NCBI GenBank assembly: GCA_963816155.1
Contig: CAWFJE010000010.1
Span: 372,001 to 436,000, forward strand
Direction: 5' to 3'
DNA from: JAXGXJ01 sp963816155
GTDB taxonomy: Bacteria; Actinomycetota; Thermoleophilia; RBG-16-64-13
DNA length: 64,000 bases
Positions 25,702 to 33,339 of the stretch are shown here, piece after piece. How positions within the stretch are numbered: position 1 is the first letter of the stretch; every line of letters begins with the position of its first letter. A program made the position numbers and the translations under genes. Below the pieces are notes generated by a model. It did no database searches, had not been told where the DNA came from, and was given only the letters and a program-made list of their open reading frames with translations.

Positions 25702-27222
25702 ATGACAGCCGTCCGCGCAACGGTCGGTCTGGCCATCATGGCCGGTCTGTACCTCACCAGCCTTTACAGCTACAACCTGTTCCACGGCCTGGTCGAATTC
25801 TTCAGCATCGTCGTGGCCGCGGGGGTCTTCATCGTCTCCTGGAACGCGCGCGCCTACTCCTCCAACAACTACATCTTGGTGCTGGGATGCGCGTTCCTCT
25901 TTGTGGCGGGTGTGGATATGCTCCATACGTTTGCCTACCAAGGCCTGGGAGTGTTCACCGGCTACACGACCGATCTGCCGACCCAATTGTGGCTTGTTGG
26001 ACGTTTTCTGTACGTCCTCGCCCTTCTCGTGGCGCCTTTCTCCATCGGCCGCCGGTCGCGACCGGAGTGGTATCTCGCCGGCTTCGCCGCCCTCACAGCC
26101 CTCCTGGTGGGTCTCGTCTTCACCGGCGCGTTCCCTCAGGCCTTTGTCTCCGGCGAAGGCCTGACGACCTTCAAGATCGTGAGCGAATACGTCGTCTGCC
26201 TGCTGCTACTGATGGCGGTGTGGCTGCTCTGGCGCAAGCGAGCGGCTTTCGAGCCGCAGGTCCTGGTCTTACTGGCCGCGTCCATTCTCGTCACCGTCGC
26301 TTCCGAATTGCTGTTCACCCTCTACGTCTCGCCCTTCGGGCCGACGAACCTGGCCGGTCACCTTTCCAAGCTCATCTCCTTCTATCTCGTCTACAAGGCA
26401 GTCATCCAGACGGCGCTGGTTCGTCCTTACGCGCTGCTCTTCAGAGATCTGAAGAGCAGCGAAGAGGCACTGCGCGAGCAGGAGAAGCAGCAGCGACACA
26501 TCGCCGATGTGCTGCAGGAAGCCCTGCTGACGACCCCCGAGAGCGTGCCGGGCGTCCTCTTCGGTCACGCCTACCACCCGGCCACGGTCACAGGAAGGGT
26601 GGGCGGAGACTTCTATGATCTTTTCGCTCTGGGAGGTGGTTCGGTCGGGATCCTCATCGGTGACGTATCGGGCCACGGGATCGAGGCCGCCGCCTTCACC
26701 TCCTTGGCCAAGGACACCATCAAGGCCTTCGCCTTGGAGGGACAGGCTCCGGCCGCTGCCCTGGCCAAGGCGAACCTTGTGGCGGTCCGTGAGCGGGACG
26801 CGGGTGGGGAGCGAGCTCACTTCCTCACCGCCTTCTACGGTGTTCTGGACCTGGACGAATCCCGGCTGCGGTATGCAGTCGCCGGCCACCCTCCGGGGAT
26901 GGTGAGAAGAGCAGGGGGAAGCGTCGAGGTGCTGCGGTCAGGATCACCCGTTCTTGGGGTCTTCCCCGACGCGGCCTACCATGATTGGGAGGTCGGGTTC
27001 GAGCGCGAAGATGTCCTGGTTCTCTACACCGACGGTCTTACCGAGTGCCGAGCGGGGCCGCAGTTCTTCGGGGAAGAGCGGCTTCGCCATGCCATCGCCG
27101 CCCTGGGCCTCACTCCGGCCCCTGAGTTGCCCGGACGCATCTATCAGGAGGCGATGTCGTTCTGCGCTGGTGCTCTCGAAGACGACGTCGCGATCCTGGC
27201 ACTGGCCCTCGATGCGACCTGA
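25702..27222 (+). CDS. MASE3 membrane sensor - SpoIIE-type PP2C phosphatase
   Basis: A 506-residue signalling protein. The N-terminal 235 residues hold seven hydrophobic segments with MASE3-like sequence (YSYNLFHGLVEFFSIVVAAG, FLFVAGVDMLHTFAYQGLGV). A short coiled linker (RDLKSSEEALREQEKQQRHI) leads to the PP2C domain at about 280-500, with GRVGGDFYDLFALGGGSVGI, IGDVSGHGIEAA, YAVAGHPPGMVRR and LYTDGLTECR carrying the metal-binding Asp residues, and EDDVAILALAL at the end. Such RsbU/SpoIIE phosphatases dephosphorylate anti-anti-sigma factors in partner-switching pathways. No partner kinase or antagonist gene is adjacent. It is convergent with the sulfur operon. Complete and intact. Confidence 0.9.
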   Translation: MTAVRATVGLAIMAGLYLTSLYSYNLFHGLVEFFSIVVAAGVFIVSWNARAYSSNNYILVLGCAFLFVAGVDMLHTFAYQGLGVFTGYTTDLPTQLWLVGRFLYVLALLVAPFSIGRRSRPEWYLAGFAALTALLVGLVFTGAFPQAFVSGEGLTTFKIVSEYVVCLLLLMAVWLLWRKRAAFEPQVLVLLAASILVTVASELLFTLYVSPFGPTNLAGHLSKLISFYLVYKAVIQTALVRPYALLFRDLKSSEEALREQEKQQRHIADVLQEALLTTPESVPGVLFGHAYHPATVTGRVGGDFYDLFALGGGSVGILIGDVSGHGIEAAAFTSLAKDTIKAFALEGQAPAAALAKANLVAVRERDAGGERAHFLTAFYGVLDLDESRLRYAVAGHPPGMVRRAGGSVEVLRSGSPVLGVFPDAAYHDWEVGFEREDVLVLYTDGLTECRAGPQFFGEERLRHAIAALGLTPAPELPGRIYQEAMSFCAGALEDDVAILALALDAT

Positions 27223-27247
27223 CCGGCTTCTGACCGGACCATGACTC

Positions 27248-27883
27248 TCAGCCCACGAAGTCGATGACCACCTCGTTGACGTCCCAGAGGGTCTCGATCT
27301 TCTCCGCGATGTCGGCCTTGATGACCGACGCGAACTGGTGATCGGGCGCCAGGTCCGCGACGATCCTCACCACACCGTCTTCGATCTGGACTTCCTTGAT
27401 GAGGTTGGTACGCACCACATCAAGACCGTGCAGGGGGTTCATCACGTGGCGCAGACGTCTCTCGATGACCTCGACTGTGGTCGGTTCACGGGCTTCGACC
27501 AGCCCGTGCTTCTCCTCATAGTCACGTATGGCGGCGCGCAGACCTTCGACGGCCAAGACCGAGCAGTGCGCCTTGACCGGAGGCAGGCCACCCAATTCCT
27601 CCGAGGCCTGTTTCCAGCCGATGGCTTTGGCCTCGTCGAGCGTCTTGCCCTTGGCCAGTTCGGTGATGATCGATCCGGTGGCGATGTTGGACGCACAGCC
27701 ATACGATTCGAACTTGATGTCATCGATGACCTTGGTCTCATCGTCCACTTTGATGTAGACGGCCACCATGTCTCCGCAGGCGGGGCTACCCTCGGTGGAC
27801 TTGCCGTCGGGCTCCTCTATGCGGCCCACGTTGCGCGGGTGGCGGAAGTGCTCCAGCACCTTGTCGCTATACGGGAAAGCCAT
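27248..27883 (-). CDS. IscU-type Fe-S scaffold fused to a DUF59/MIP18 domain
   Basis: A 211-residue protein. Residues 1-125 are IscU-like and carry all assembly ligands: Cys36 and Asp38 in GSPACGDMV, Cys63 in YGCASNIATG, and His106-Cys107 in PPVKAHCSVLA. Residues about 135-211 (VEVIERRLRHVMNPLHGLDV, VVRIVADLAP, VNEVVIDFVG) resemble the MIP18/PaaD/SufT (DUF59) domain, which assists Fe-S maturation or delivery. The usual NifU C-terminal CxxC Nfu domain is absent. It is the last gene of the operon tusA-dsrE-iscS-like-iscU, one base after the IscS-like stop, so coupled expression is expected. The fusion links scaffold and carrier functions in one chain; that interpretation is inference. Confidence 0.85.
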   Translation of the reverse strand: MAFPYSDKVLEHFRHPRNVGRIEEPDGKSTEGSPACGDMVAVYIKVDDETKVIDDIKFESYGCASNIATGSIITELAKGKTLDEAKAIGWKQASEELGGLPPVKAHCSVLAVEGLRAAIRDYEEKHGLVEAREPTTVEVIERRLRHVMNPLHGLDVVRTNLIKEVQIEDGVVRIVADLAPDHQFASVIKADIAEKIETLWDVNEVVIDFVG

Positions 27884-27884
27884 T

Positions 27885-29069
27885 TCAAATCCCCCTATCC
27901 TCGCGCGGCATCAATGGGCTAAACGCCCGCAATTCCTTGACCACCTCAGCGATAGCCTCCACCACCCCGTCGACCTCCTCGACGGTATTGTAGCGGCTGA
28001 AGGTGAAGCGCACCGACCCGTGAGCCCGCTCGTGGTTACCGCCGATGCCCATGATCACATGACTCGCCTCGAGCGACTTGCTGAAACAGGCCGAGCCCGT
28101 GCTGACCGCGAAGCCGCGCATGTCCAACTGCAGCGTGATGGACTCTCCCTCCACAAAGTGGAAGGTCACATTCGCGTTCTGGGGCGACCGTAAGGTGCGA
28201 TGGCCGTTCAGTGTCGTGTAGGGGATCTCCGTAAGGACGCGGCCCAGCAGATGATCGCGCAGAGCCAGCAGCTTTTCGGTCTCCTCGGCCGTCACCAGAT
28301 CGGCGGCGGCGGCAAGACCCACCGCGGACGCGATGTCCTCGATGCCGGCCCGCCGATTGAATTCCTGGAAGCCTCCGTCGAGCCACTTGCTCAGAGAAGT
28401 ACCGGAGCGGATGTAGAGGCCGCCTACGCCCTTCGGACCATGGATGGTATGACCGGACACGGTGACCAAGTCCACCGGCAGAGCCCCCACGTCCAGAGGA
28501 AGCCGGGTGAAGGCATGCGTGGCGTCGGTGTGGAAGAGGACCTCGCGCTCTCGGCAGAGCGCACCGATGGCGGCGATATCCTGGATGGTGCCGATCTCCT
28601 GGTTGGCCTGTTGCACAGACACCAAGATGGTGTCGGATGCTATGGCCTCGGCGACCGCAGTCGGATCGACCAAGCCGTCGCCGTCGACGTCGAGAACGGT
28701 CACCCGGAACCCCTGCCGCCCCAGCGCAGCCGCGGTGTTCAGTACGGGGAAGTCCTCGATGCGCGACGTGATGAGATGCTTGCCCTTCTTCTCGCCCAGA
28801 GCCATAGCCACGCCCTTGAGGGCCATGTTGCTGGACTCGGTACTGCCCGAAGTGAATATGAACTCCTCGGCCTGCGCGGCACCCAGTTTCGCGGCGAGCG
28901 CCGCGCGAGCGGCCTCGAGGCCCTCGCGCGCCTCGATGCCCATCGAGTAGCCGAACTCCGAGGTGGCCACGGCATACGTGTCGAAGAAGTACGGCTTCAT
29001 GGCCTCGAGTACGCGCTCGTCCATGCGCGTAGCGGCCGAGTTATCAAGGTATACGGTAGTACCGAACAT
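27885..29069 (-). CDS. IscS/NifS-family protein lacking the PLP-binding lysine
   Basis: A 394-residue fold-type I aminotransferase-like protein of cysteine-desulfurase type (YLDNSAATRMDERVLEAM, FTSGSTESSNMALKG, EIGTIQDIAAIGALC). The persulfide-loop cysteine is present (Cys328 in STGSACFSKSLEASH), as is the substrate-side Arg (HGSVRFTFSRYNT). The motif that normally reads SGHK is VSGHTIHGPKG, so the Schiff-base lysine is Thr208. The His that stacks on PLP (normally in EH.AVL) is Asp106, the NNEIG asparagine pair is N-Q, and the Gln after HxDAT is His185. Asp182 is retained. Archaeoglobus IscS also lacks the lysine. Start 29069 is preferred to an upstream in-frame start. It probably acts as a sulfur relay or scaffold partner rather than a classical desulfurase. 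Confidence 0.85.
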   Translation of the reverse strand: MFGTTVYLDNSAATRMDERVLEAMKPYFFDTYAVATSEFGYSMGIEAREGLEAARAALAAKLGAAQAEEFIFTSGSTESSNMALKGVAMALGEKKGKHLITSRIEDFPVLNTAAALGRQGFRVTVLDVDGDGLVDPTAVAEAIASDTILVSVQQANQEIGTIQDIAAIGALCREREVLFHTDATHAFTRLPLDVGALPVDLVTVSGHTIHGPKGVGGLYIRSGTSLSKWLDGGFQEFNRRAGIEDIASAVGLAAAADLVTAEETEKLLALRDHLLGRVLTEIPYTTLNGHRTLRSPQNANVTFHFVEGESITLQLDMRGFAVSTGSACFSKSLEASHVIMGIGGNHERAHGSVRFTFSRYNTVEEVDGVVEAIAEVVKELRAFSPLMPREDRGI

Positions 29070-29077
29070 AGCGGCTC

Positions 29078-29515
29078 CTATATGAAAAGCGTCACGGTGG
29101 AGTGGCGTGCCTCCTCGACATAGGTACCCACCGCGCAATACTCCTCGATGAGGTCCTGTCGCAGGTCCGTGGGCTTTATACCCATGATGTCCATGGTCAT
29201 ATCACACGCGAAGATCTTGCCGCCCAGTGCCTTGAAGTCCTGAGCCAGCCGCTCCAAAGAGACGACCCGCGCCTTCTTCATGCGGCTCCTGACCATGCGC
29301 TTGCCCAGCCCCAGCATGTTCATCTTGGACAGCGGCCCACTATCCAGGGCGCCTTTCTTCAGGCGTGTGAGCCCCCAGAAGGTGAAGTACATCGAAACCT
29401 CCATCCCCATGGCCAGGGCACCGTTGGCCATGATGAAGGCGCTGTAGATCTTGTCGAAATCGCCGCTGTGCACGACGAGAGTCATCTTCTCTAGCGCTGT
29501 ATCCTGATCTTCCAT
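29078..29515 (-). CDS. DsrE/DsrF-like sulfur-carrier family protein
   Basis: A 145-residue protein with the DsrE fold pattern: MTLVVHSGDFDKIYSAFIMA at the start, SMYFTFWGLTRL in the middle, and KIFACDMTMDIMGIKPTDL near the C-terminus. The cysteine in ACDMTMDIMG corresponds to the reactive position of DsrE2-like proteins that carry persulfide sulfur from TusA-type donors. The start at 29515 lies inside the tusA gene (25-nt overlap) and has GGAAGG 6 nt upstream; ATG 29485 is an alternative. It ends 8 nt before the IscS-like start. Position in this operon supports sulfur transfer between TusA and the IscS-like protein. Confidence 0.85.
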   Translation of the reverse strand: MEDQDTALEKMTLVVHSGDFDKIYSAFIMANGALAMGMEVSMYFTFWGLTRLKKGALDSGPLSKMNMLGLGKRMVRSRMKKARVVSLERLAQDFKALGGKIFACDMTMDIMGIKPTDLRQDLIEEYCAVGTYVEEARHSTVTLFI

Positions 29516-29712
29516 GTGTCACCTTCCTCCTCGACGCTCAGGAGTTCCAGCTTGAGCGCCTTGACCGCCAAGGGGATCTCTTTCTTTGACGAAGGGTGCG
29601 TTCCCAGCACCTCAACGACATCACCAGGGACTGCCTGCCTCAAGGCCTTGCGCACCTCGACCAGAGGCACGGGACACGTCTCTCCACGCACGTCGAGCTT
29701 GATCTCGGCCAT
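29491..29712 (-). CDS. tusA: TusA-family sulfurtransferase
   Basis: A 73-residue protein with the TusA/SirA signature LDVRGETCPVPLVEVRKAL; the CPxP cysteine (Cys13) accepts sulfur as a persulfide. Length and beta-alpha-beta-alpha pattern are normal (GDVVEVLGTHPSSKKEIPLA, TWKIRIQR). ATG 29712 is chosen over a frame extending to 29733 because CAGGAGGGAGC lies a few nt upstream. It is the first gene of the sulfur operon, overlapping dsrE. TusA proteins hand sulfur from desulfurases to tRNA thiolation or to DsrE-type carriers; in this operon a role in Fe-S sulfur supply is inferred. Confidence 0.9.
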   Translation of the reverse strand: MAEIKLDVRGETCPVPLVEVRKALRQAVPGDVVEVLGTHPSSKKEIPLAVKALKLELLSVEEEGDTWKIRIQR

Positions 29713-29803
29713 CCGTGCTCCCTCCTGTCTCAAAGATGTCTTGGCCGGTAGGCCGGGACCACACCCAGCCGCGACCGGCTGATTCCATTGTACCCACCTG
29801 GAG

Positions 29804-29831
29804 AAAAAAGGCGCCGGTCACCCGGCGCCTT
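29804..29831 (-). terminator. Rho-independent terminator of the RRM gene
   Basis: A perfect 10-bp stem AAGGCGCCGG/CCGGCGCCTT (29808-29817 / 29822-29831, loop TCAC) is followed on the minus strand by a run of T residues. It lies 53 bp after the RRM protein stop and before tusA, separating the two minus-strand units. Confidence 0.85.
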
Positions 29832-29883
29832 GACAGACTGTGTGTCGACGAGCCACAAGCAGCCCGCGACTGTCCTCCTGGGT

Positions 29884-30219
29884 CTACCAGCGAGAACCGC
29901 CGCCGCCGCTGTTGTAGCCGCCGCCATATCCGCCCCCGCCGCCGCTATATCCGCCCGGCTTGCGTTGCTCTTGCTCGCGCGCGCTGTCAACGTTCAGGGT
30001 ACGACCGTCGAGGTCGGCGCCGTTGAGAGCTCCCTTCGCCGCTTCGGCCTCCTCGGGAGTACTGAACTCTACGAAGGCGAAGCCTTTGGGACGTCCCGTC
30101 TGGCGATCGGTGATGATGCTGACAGAGACGACTTCACCATGCTCAGCGAAAGTCTTTTCCAGCGTCTCTTGGCTGGTCCCGTAGGAGAGGTTGCCGACAT
30201 ACAGCCTTGCAGTGCTCAT
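29884..30219 (-). CDS. RRM-type RNA-binding protein with Gly-rich tail
   Basis: A 111-residue protein. One RNA-recognition motif spans residues 3-80: RNP2 is RLYVGNLSYG and RNP1 is KGFAFVEFS. A tail rich in Gly and Tyr (GGYSGGGGGYGGG) follows. This is the bacterial/cyanobacterial Rbp type, usually cold- or stress-linked and acting on RNA in the cytosol. Start 30219 is fixed by GGAGG 5 nt upstream; a longer frame to 30294 has no such site. A long upstream region of about 190 bp, GC-poorer than its neighbours, may hold its promoter and an extended 5' UTR. Confidence 0.9.
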   Translation of the reverse strand: MSTARLYVGNLSYGTSQETLEKTFAEHGEVVSVSIITDRQTGRPKGFAFVEFSTPEEAEAAKGALNGADLDGRTLNVDSAREQEQRKPGGYSGGGGGYGGGYNSGGGGSRW

Positions 30220-30481
30220 CGCGTCCTCCACACATCCCAGTGACAGATCGCATGCGGTCGGATGCACTTGCGGACGAGCGAGTAAGCGAAGCACTGCACG
30301 TCGCCGAGAGAGCTTCCTATCGATGCAGTTTCATCATACCCCACGAGGATATGGTGATTGCAAGTGACCTCGTCACGTTAGTCAAAGCCCTTGTGGGGGA
30401 ACATACAGACCAATGACACCACACGATCCATGCCATCGACTCAGTCCCGCTCTGGGGCATCTTCCAGCGATCCTGACGAGA

Positions 30482-31240
30482 ATGGATCGGCGCCGCCCCG
30501 CGTTCTTTCTCGATTTCGACGGCACTCTTGCTCCCATCGTCTCCCGGCCCGAACTGGCGCGCATGCCCGCCGCCACTGGGGCATTCGTCCGCGCTCTGAC
30601 TGAGCGCTACCTCGTATGCATCCTGTCGGGAAGGACACTTCAGGACCTTCGCAAGAAGATCGAGATCCCGGGGGTCTACTATGGAGCCGATCACGGCCGG
30701 CACATCATCGGTCCCCCCGGGTCAGAAGTCGAGTACGTAGTCGGCGCGGAGGCTCGCGAGGACCTCCGTGCCGCGGGAGCACGGCTCCAGCACGGACTCG
30801 CCGATACTGAGGGCGTGATCGTGGAGATGAAGGACCTCTCCCTTTCTGTTCACTACCGGCTGACCCCGGCCCCTGAGCGAGATGCGGTCGCCGCCCTGAT
30901 GGGCGAGGTTGCGACCTCCTATCCGGCGCTTGCTCTGGGGCATGGCAAGCTGGTGCACGAACTCCGGCCTCGCGATGGCTGGGACAAGGGCCAGGCCTTG
31001 CTCTGGCTGCTCGAGCGCCTCGATCTCACGTTCGACCGTGTCTGCCCCATCTGTGTGGGAGATGACCTCACAGACGAGGATATGTTCCGCGCCACAGGGC
31101 AGCAGGGAGTGTCGATACTGGTAGGCAGTGCCACGCGTGACACGCTCGCGGAGTACTCTGTCGCCGACCCAGATGAGACCGTGCGCTTCCTGGCCGACCT
31201 CACTTCGGCGGTCGATTCCGACCAAAGAGGCTATGATTGA
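30482..31240 (+). CDS. otsB: Trehalose-6-phosphate phosphatase
   Basis: A 252-residue HAD-superfamily enzyme that dephosphorylates trehalose 6-phosphate to trehalose in the cytosol. Motif I FFLDFDGTLAPI carries the nucleophile Asp and its partner; CILSGRTLQDL matches motif II, and VCPICVGDDLTDEDMFRA is motif IV with the metal-binding acids. Start 30482 places the DFDGT motif about 10 residues from the N-terminus as usual; ATG 30413 would add 23 residues. It is the first gene of a cluster otsB-DUF5752-treT-otsA on the plus strand, so product and substrate enzymes are linked. Its length is normal. Confidence 0.92.
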   Translation: MDRRRPAFFLDFDGTLAPIVSRPELARMPAATGAFVRALTERYLVCILSGRTLQDLRKKIEIPGVYYGADHGRHIIGPPGSEVEYVVGAEAREDLRAAGARLQHGLADTEGVIVEMKDLSLSVHYRLTPAPERDAVAALMGEVATSYPALALGHGKLVHELRPRDGWDKGQALLWLLERLDLTFDRVCPICVGDDLTDEDMFRATGQQGVSILVGSATRDTLAEYSVADPDETVRFLADLTSAVDSDQRGYD

Positions 31241-31302
31241 AGGACCGTCCGGGCGGGTAGCTGACGGATTAACGGCCATAAGACCACCAATGAAGGCTGA
31301 AG

Positions 31303-32031
31303 ATGCTTGAGTTCGCTATAAAGGATTGCGCAGTCGGCAGCATCGCCACGGGTCGACGGGCACAAACGCTCAGGGAACTACGCGACGTGCTCCGTGATGT
31401 CCACCCCGGCTGCATATACCATCACTTCTGGGGCACCCTGCTGCGGCCTCAGTTCTCCAGCCGCGAGTACAACAACGACCTCGCAGCTTGGTGTCATGAC
31501 TGTCTTCACGATAATACTGCCGCGGAACGACTTGCCGTGGTGGACCCAGCCGACTACGCCGACATCGAAGAGTTGCGTCAGGAACTCATAGAGATCATCG
31601 ACGCCCGCCTCGACGAGACGGATGTGGTCCTGTTCACCCGCTCCGATCAGCAGTTCCACTTCGTCCGCGGGGTGATCGTCGTCTTCGACACGACGCGACG
31701 CCTTGCCGACCCGCATGAACTGCCCCAGACGCTGCCGGAGATGTCCGTGGGCAGCATCTTCTATCACTTCGTCGATGCGCGAGGGCGCGAGCCCATCGGG
31801 GTGGACGATTTCCGCGCGTGGCTCATGGGACTGGGACCGGAATACGGTGCCGTGATCGACGACATCGCCGAGATCGAACCCTACTTCGAGTCGCTCTTCG
31901 TCCTGAGGGACCGCTTGACCGAGCTGTTCATCCGCCATCTGGGAGAGGGAAAGCGGCAGCCTCCACCGAGCCCACCGCGTGAACCCGGGCGGCGGCGTGA
32001 GTCACGCTCAGGAAGACGTACCAGTGCCTGA
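31303..32031 (+). CDS. DUF5752 family protein
   Basis: A 242-residue protein with two similar halves: GRRAQTLRELRDVLRDVHPG with CIYHHFWGTLLRPQFSSREY in the first, and LPQTLPEMSVGSIFYHFVDA in the second. This duplicated xIxxHF pattern fits DUF5752, a family often found beside trehalose glycosyltransferases. The C-terminal 30 residues are Arg/Pro-rich and probably disordered. No catalytic motif is recognised. It sits between otsB and treT; its stop overlaps the Shine-Dalgarno of treT (GAGGAG at 32029-32034). A regulatory or complex-forming role in trehalose metabolism is inferred from context only. Confidence 0.8.
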   Translation: MLEFAIKDCAVGSIATGRRAQTLRELRDVLRDVHPGCIYHHFWGTLLRPQFSSREYNNDLAAWCHDCLHDNTAAERLAVVDPADYADIEELRQELIEIIDARLDETDVVLFTRSDQQFHFVRGVIVVFDTTRRLADPHELPQTLPEMSVGSIFYHFVDARGREPIGVDDFRAWLMGLGPEYGAVIDDIAEIEPYFESLFVLRDRLTELFIRHLGEGKRQPPPSPPREPGRRRESRSGRRTSA

Positions 32032-32044
32032 GGAGCGCCGAGAC

Positions 32045-33304
32045 ATGTCCGAAGAGAACCAATCCCCCAGCCTCCTGCCGCTCTATGCCGAGCACGCCGG
32101 GCACGACGCGGTGGACCAGTTGCGCCAATTGGCCGGCCTGCTCAACGGTCTCAAAGTCGTGCACGTGAACTCCACCCGTCAAGGGGGGGGCGTTGCCGAG
32201 ATCTTGGAGTGGATGGTCCCACTCATGCAAGAACTGGGACTGAACGCCAGCTGGGAGGTCATCGAGGGCACAGACGATTTCTTCACCACCACCAAGTCGT
32301 TCCACAACGCGCTGCAGGGCAAGAGTCTGCGCATACCCGATCGCCTCCTCCGAGCCTACGAAGAGGTGAACACCAACAACGCCGAGCGCCTACGGCCTAT
32401 CCTCGAGGAAGCGGATGTCGTATTCGTGCACGACCCGCAACCGGCGCCCTTGCTCGGCTTGTGCCCTGGCCGACGCGGCAAGTGGATCTGGCGGTGCCAT
32501 ATCGACCTCAGCCATCCCTACCGCCCCGTCTGGCGCTACCTGCGTCGGTTCGTCACAGGCTTCGACGCCAGCATCTTCTCGCTCGATGCCTTCGTGCAGG
32601 CCCTGCCCCATCCCGTGTTCCTCATCCCTCCCAGCATCGACCCACTGAGCGAGAAGAACGTCCCCCTTCCTCCCGAGGAGGTGAGGGGTGTCCTGCAGGA
32701 ATTCAACATCGATCCTGACAGGCCCACGATCATCCAGGTGTCCCGTTTCGATCGCTTCAAGGACCCCCTGGGCGTCATACAGGCCTATCTTCTCGCGCAG
32801 CAGTTCTCACCCAACCTCCAGCTCGTCTTGGCCGGAGGGGGGGCCGTCGATGACCCAGAAGGCGTCGTGGTGTTGGAGGAGGTACGGGAGGCTGCTCGCG
32901 GCAATCCCGATATCCATGTCCTTTCTTCCGGCCACTACGGAGACAGGACGATAAACGCGCTGCAGACGGGTGCGGACATCGTCCTCCAGAAGTCCCTCCG
33001 GGAGGGTTTCGGGCTCACCGTGACAGAGGCCATGTGGAAGGGCAAACCGGTGATCGGCGGGAACACCGGCGGGATCCGCCTGCAGCTCATCAACCACAGC
33101 ACCGGCTTTCTGGTGGACACGCCCGAGGGCGCAGCCATGCGCATCCGCTACCTGCTGTTCGATCGCCCCCGCATGGCTCAGATCGGCCACAACGCACGCG
33201 AACTGGTCCGGCAGAACTTCCTTATCACGCGGCACCTGCGTGAGTATCTGACCATAATGGTCGCGCTCACGCACGGAAACGAAGACCGTATCGAACTGGG
33301 CTAG
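32045..33304 (+). CDS. treT: Trehalose synthase TreT (GT4 glycosyltransferase)
   Basis: A 419-residue GT-B enzyme. The N-terminal domain shows VVHVNSTRQGGGVAEILEWM with the donor-binding Gly-rich loop, and KWIWRCHIDLSHPYRPVWRY with an acceptor-site His. The C-terminal domain has IIQVSRFDRFKDPLGVIQAY and SLREGFGLTVTEAMWKGKPV, the retaining EX7E motif. TreT joins NDP-glucose to glucose to form trehalose in one step, reversibly in some organisms. ATG 32045 is chosen because GAGGAG lies about 10 nt upstream; an upstream frame would overlap DUF5752 by 50 nt. With otsA and otsB adjacent, the cell has two trehalose routes encoded together. Confidence 0.88.
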   Translation: MSEENQSPSLLPLYAEHAGHDAVDQLRQLAGLLNGLKVVHVNSTRQGGGVAEILEWMVPLMQELGLNASWEVIEGTDDFFTTTKSFHNALQGKSLRIPDRLLRAYEEVNTNNAERLRPILEEADVVFVHDPQPAPLLGLCPGRRGKWIWRCHIDLSHPYRPVWRYLRRFVTGFDASIFSLDAFVQALPHPVFLIPPSIDPLSEKNVPLPPEEVRGVLQEFNIDPDRPTIIQVSRFDRFKDPLGVIQAYLLAQQFSPNLQLVLAGGGAVDDPEGVVVLEEVREAARGNPDIHVLSSGHYGDRTINALQTGADIVLQKSLREGFGLTVTEAMWKGKPVIGGNTGGIRLQLINHSTGFLVDTPEGAAMRIRYLLFDRPRMAQIGHNARELVRQNFLITRHLREYLTIMVALTHGNEDRIELG

Positions 33305-33339
33305 CGACCTTTCCTTGCCCGCTCCCCTGAGGAGGACAT

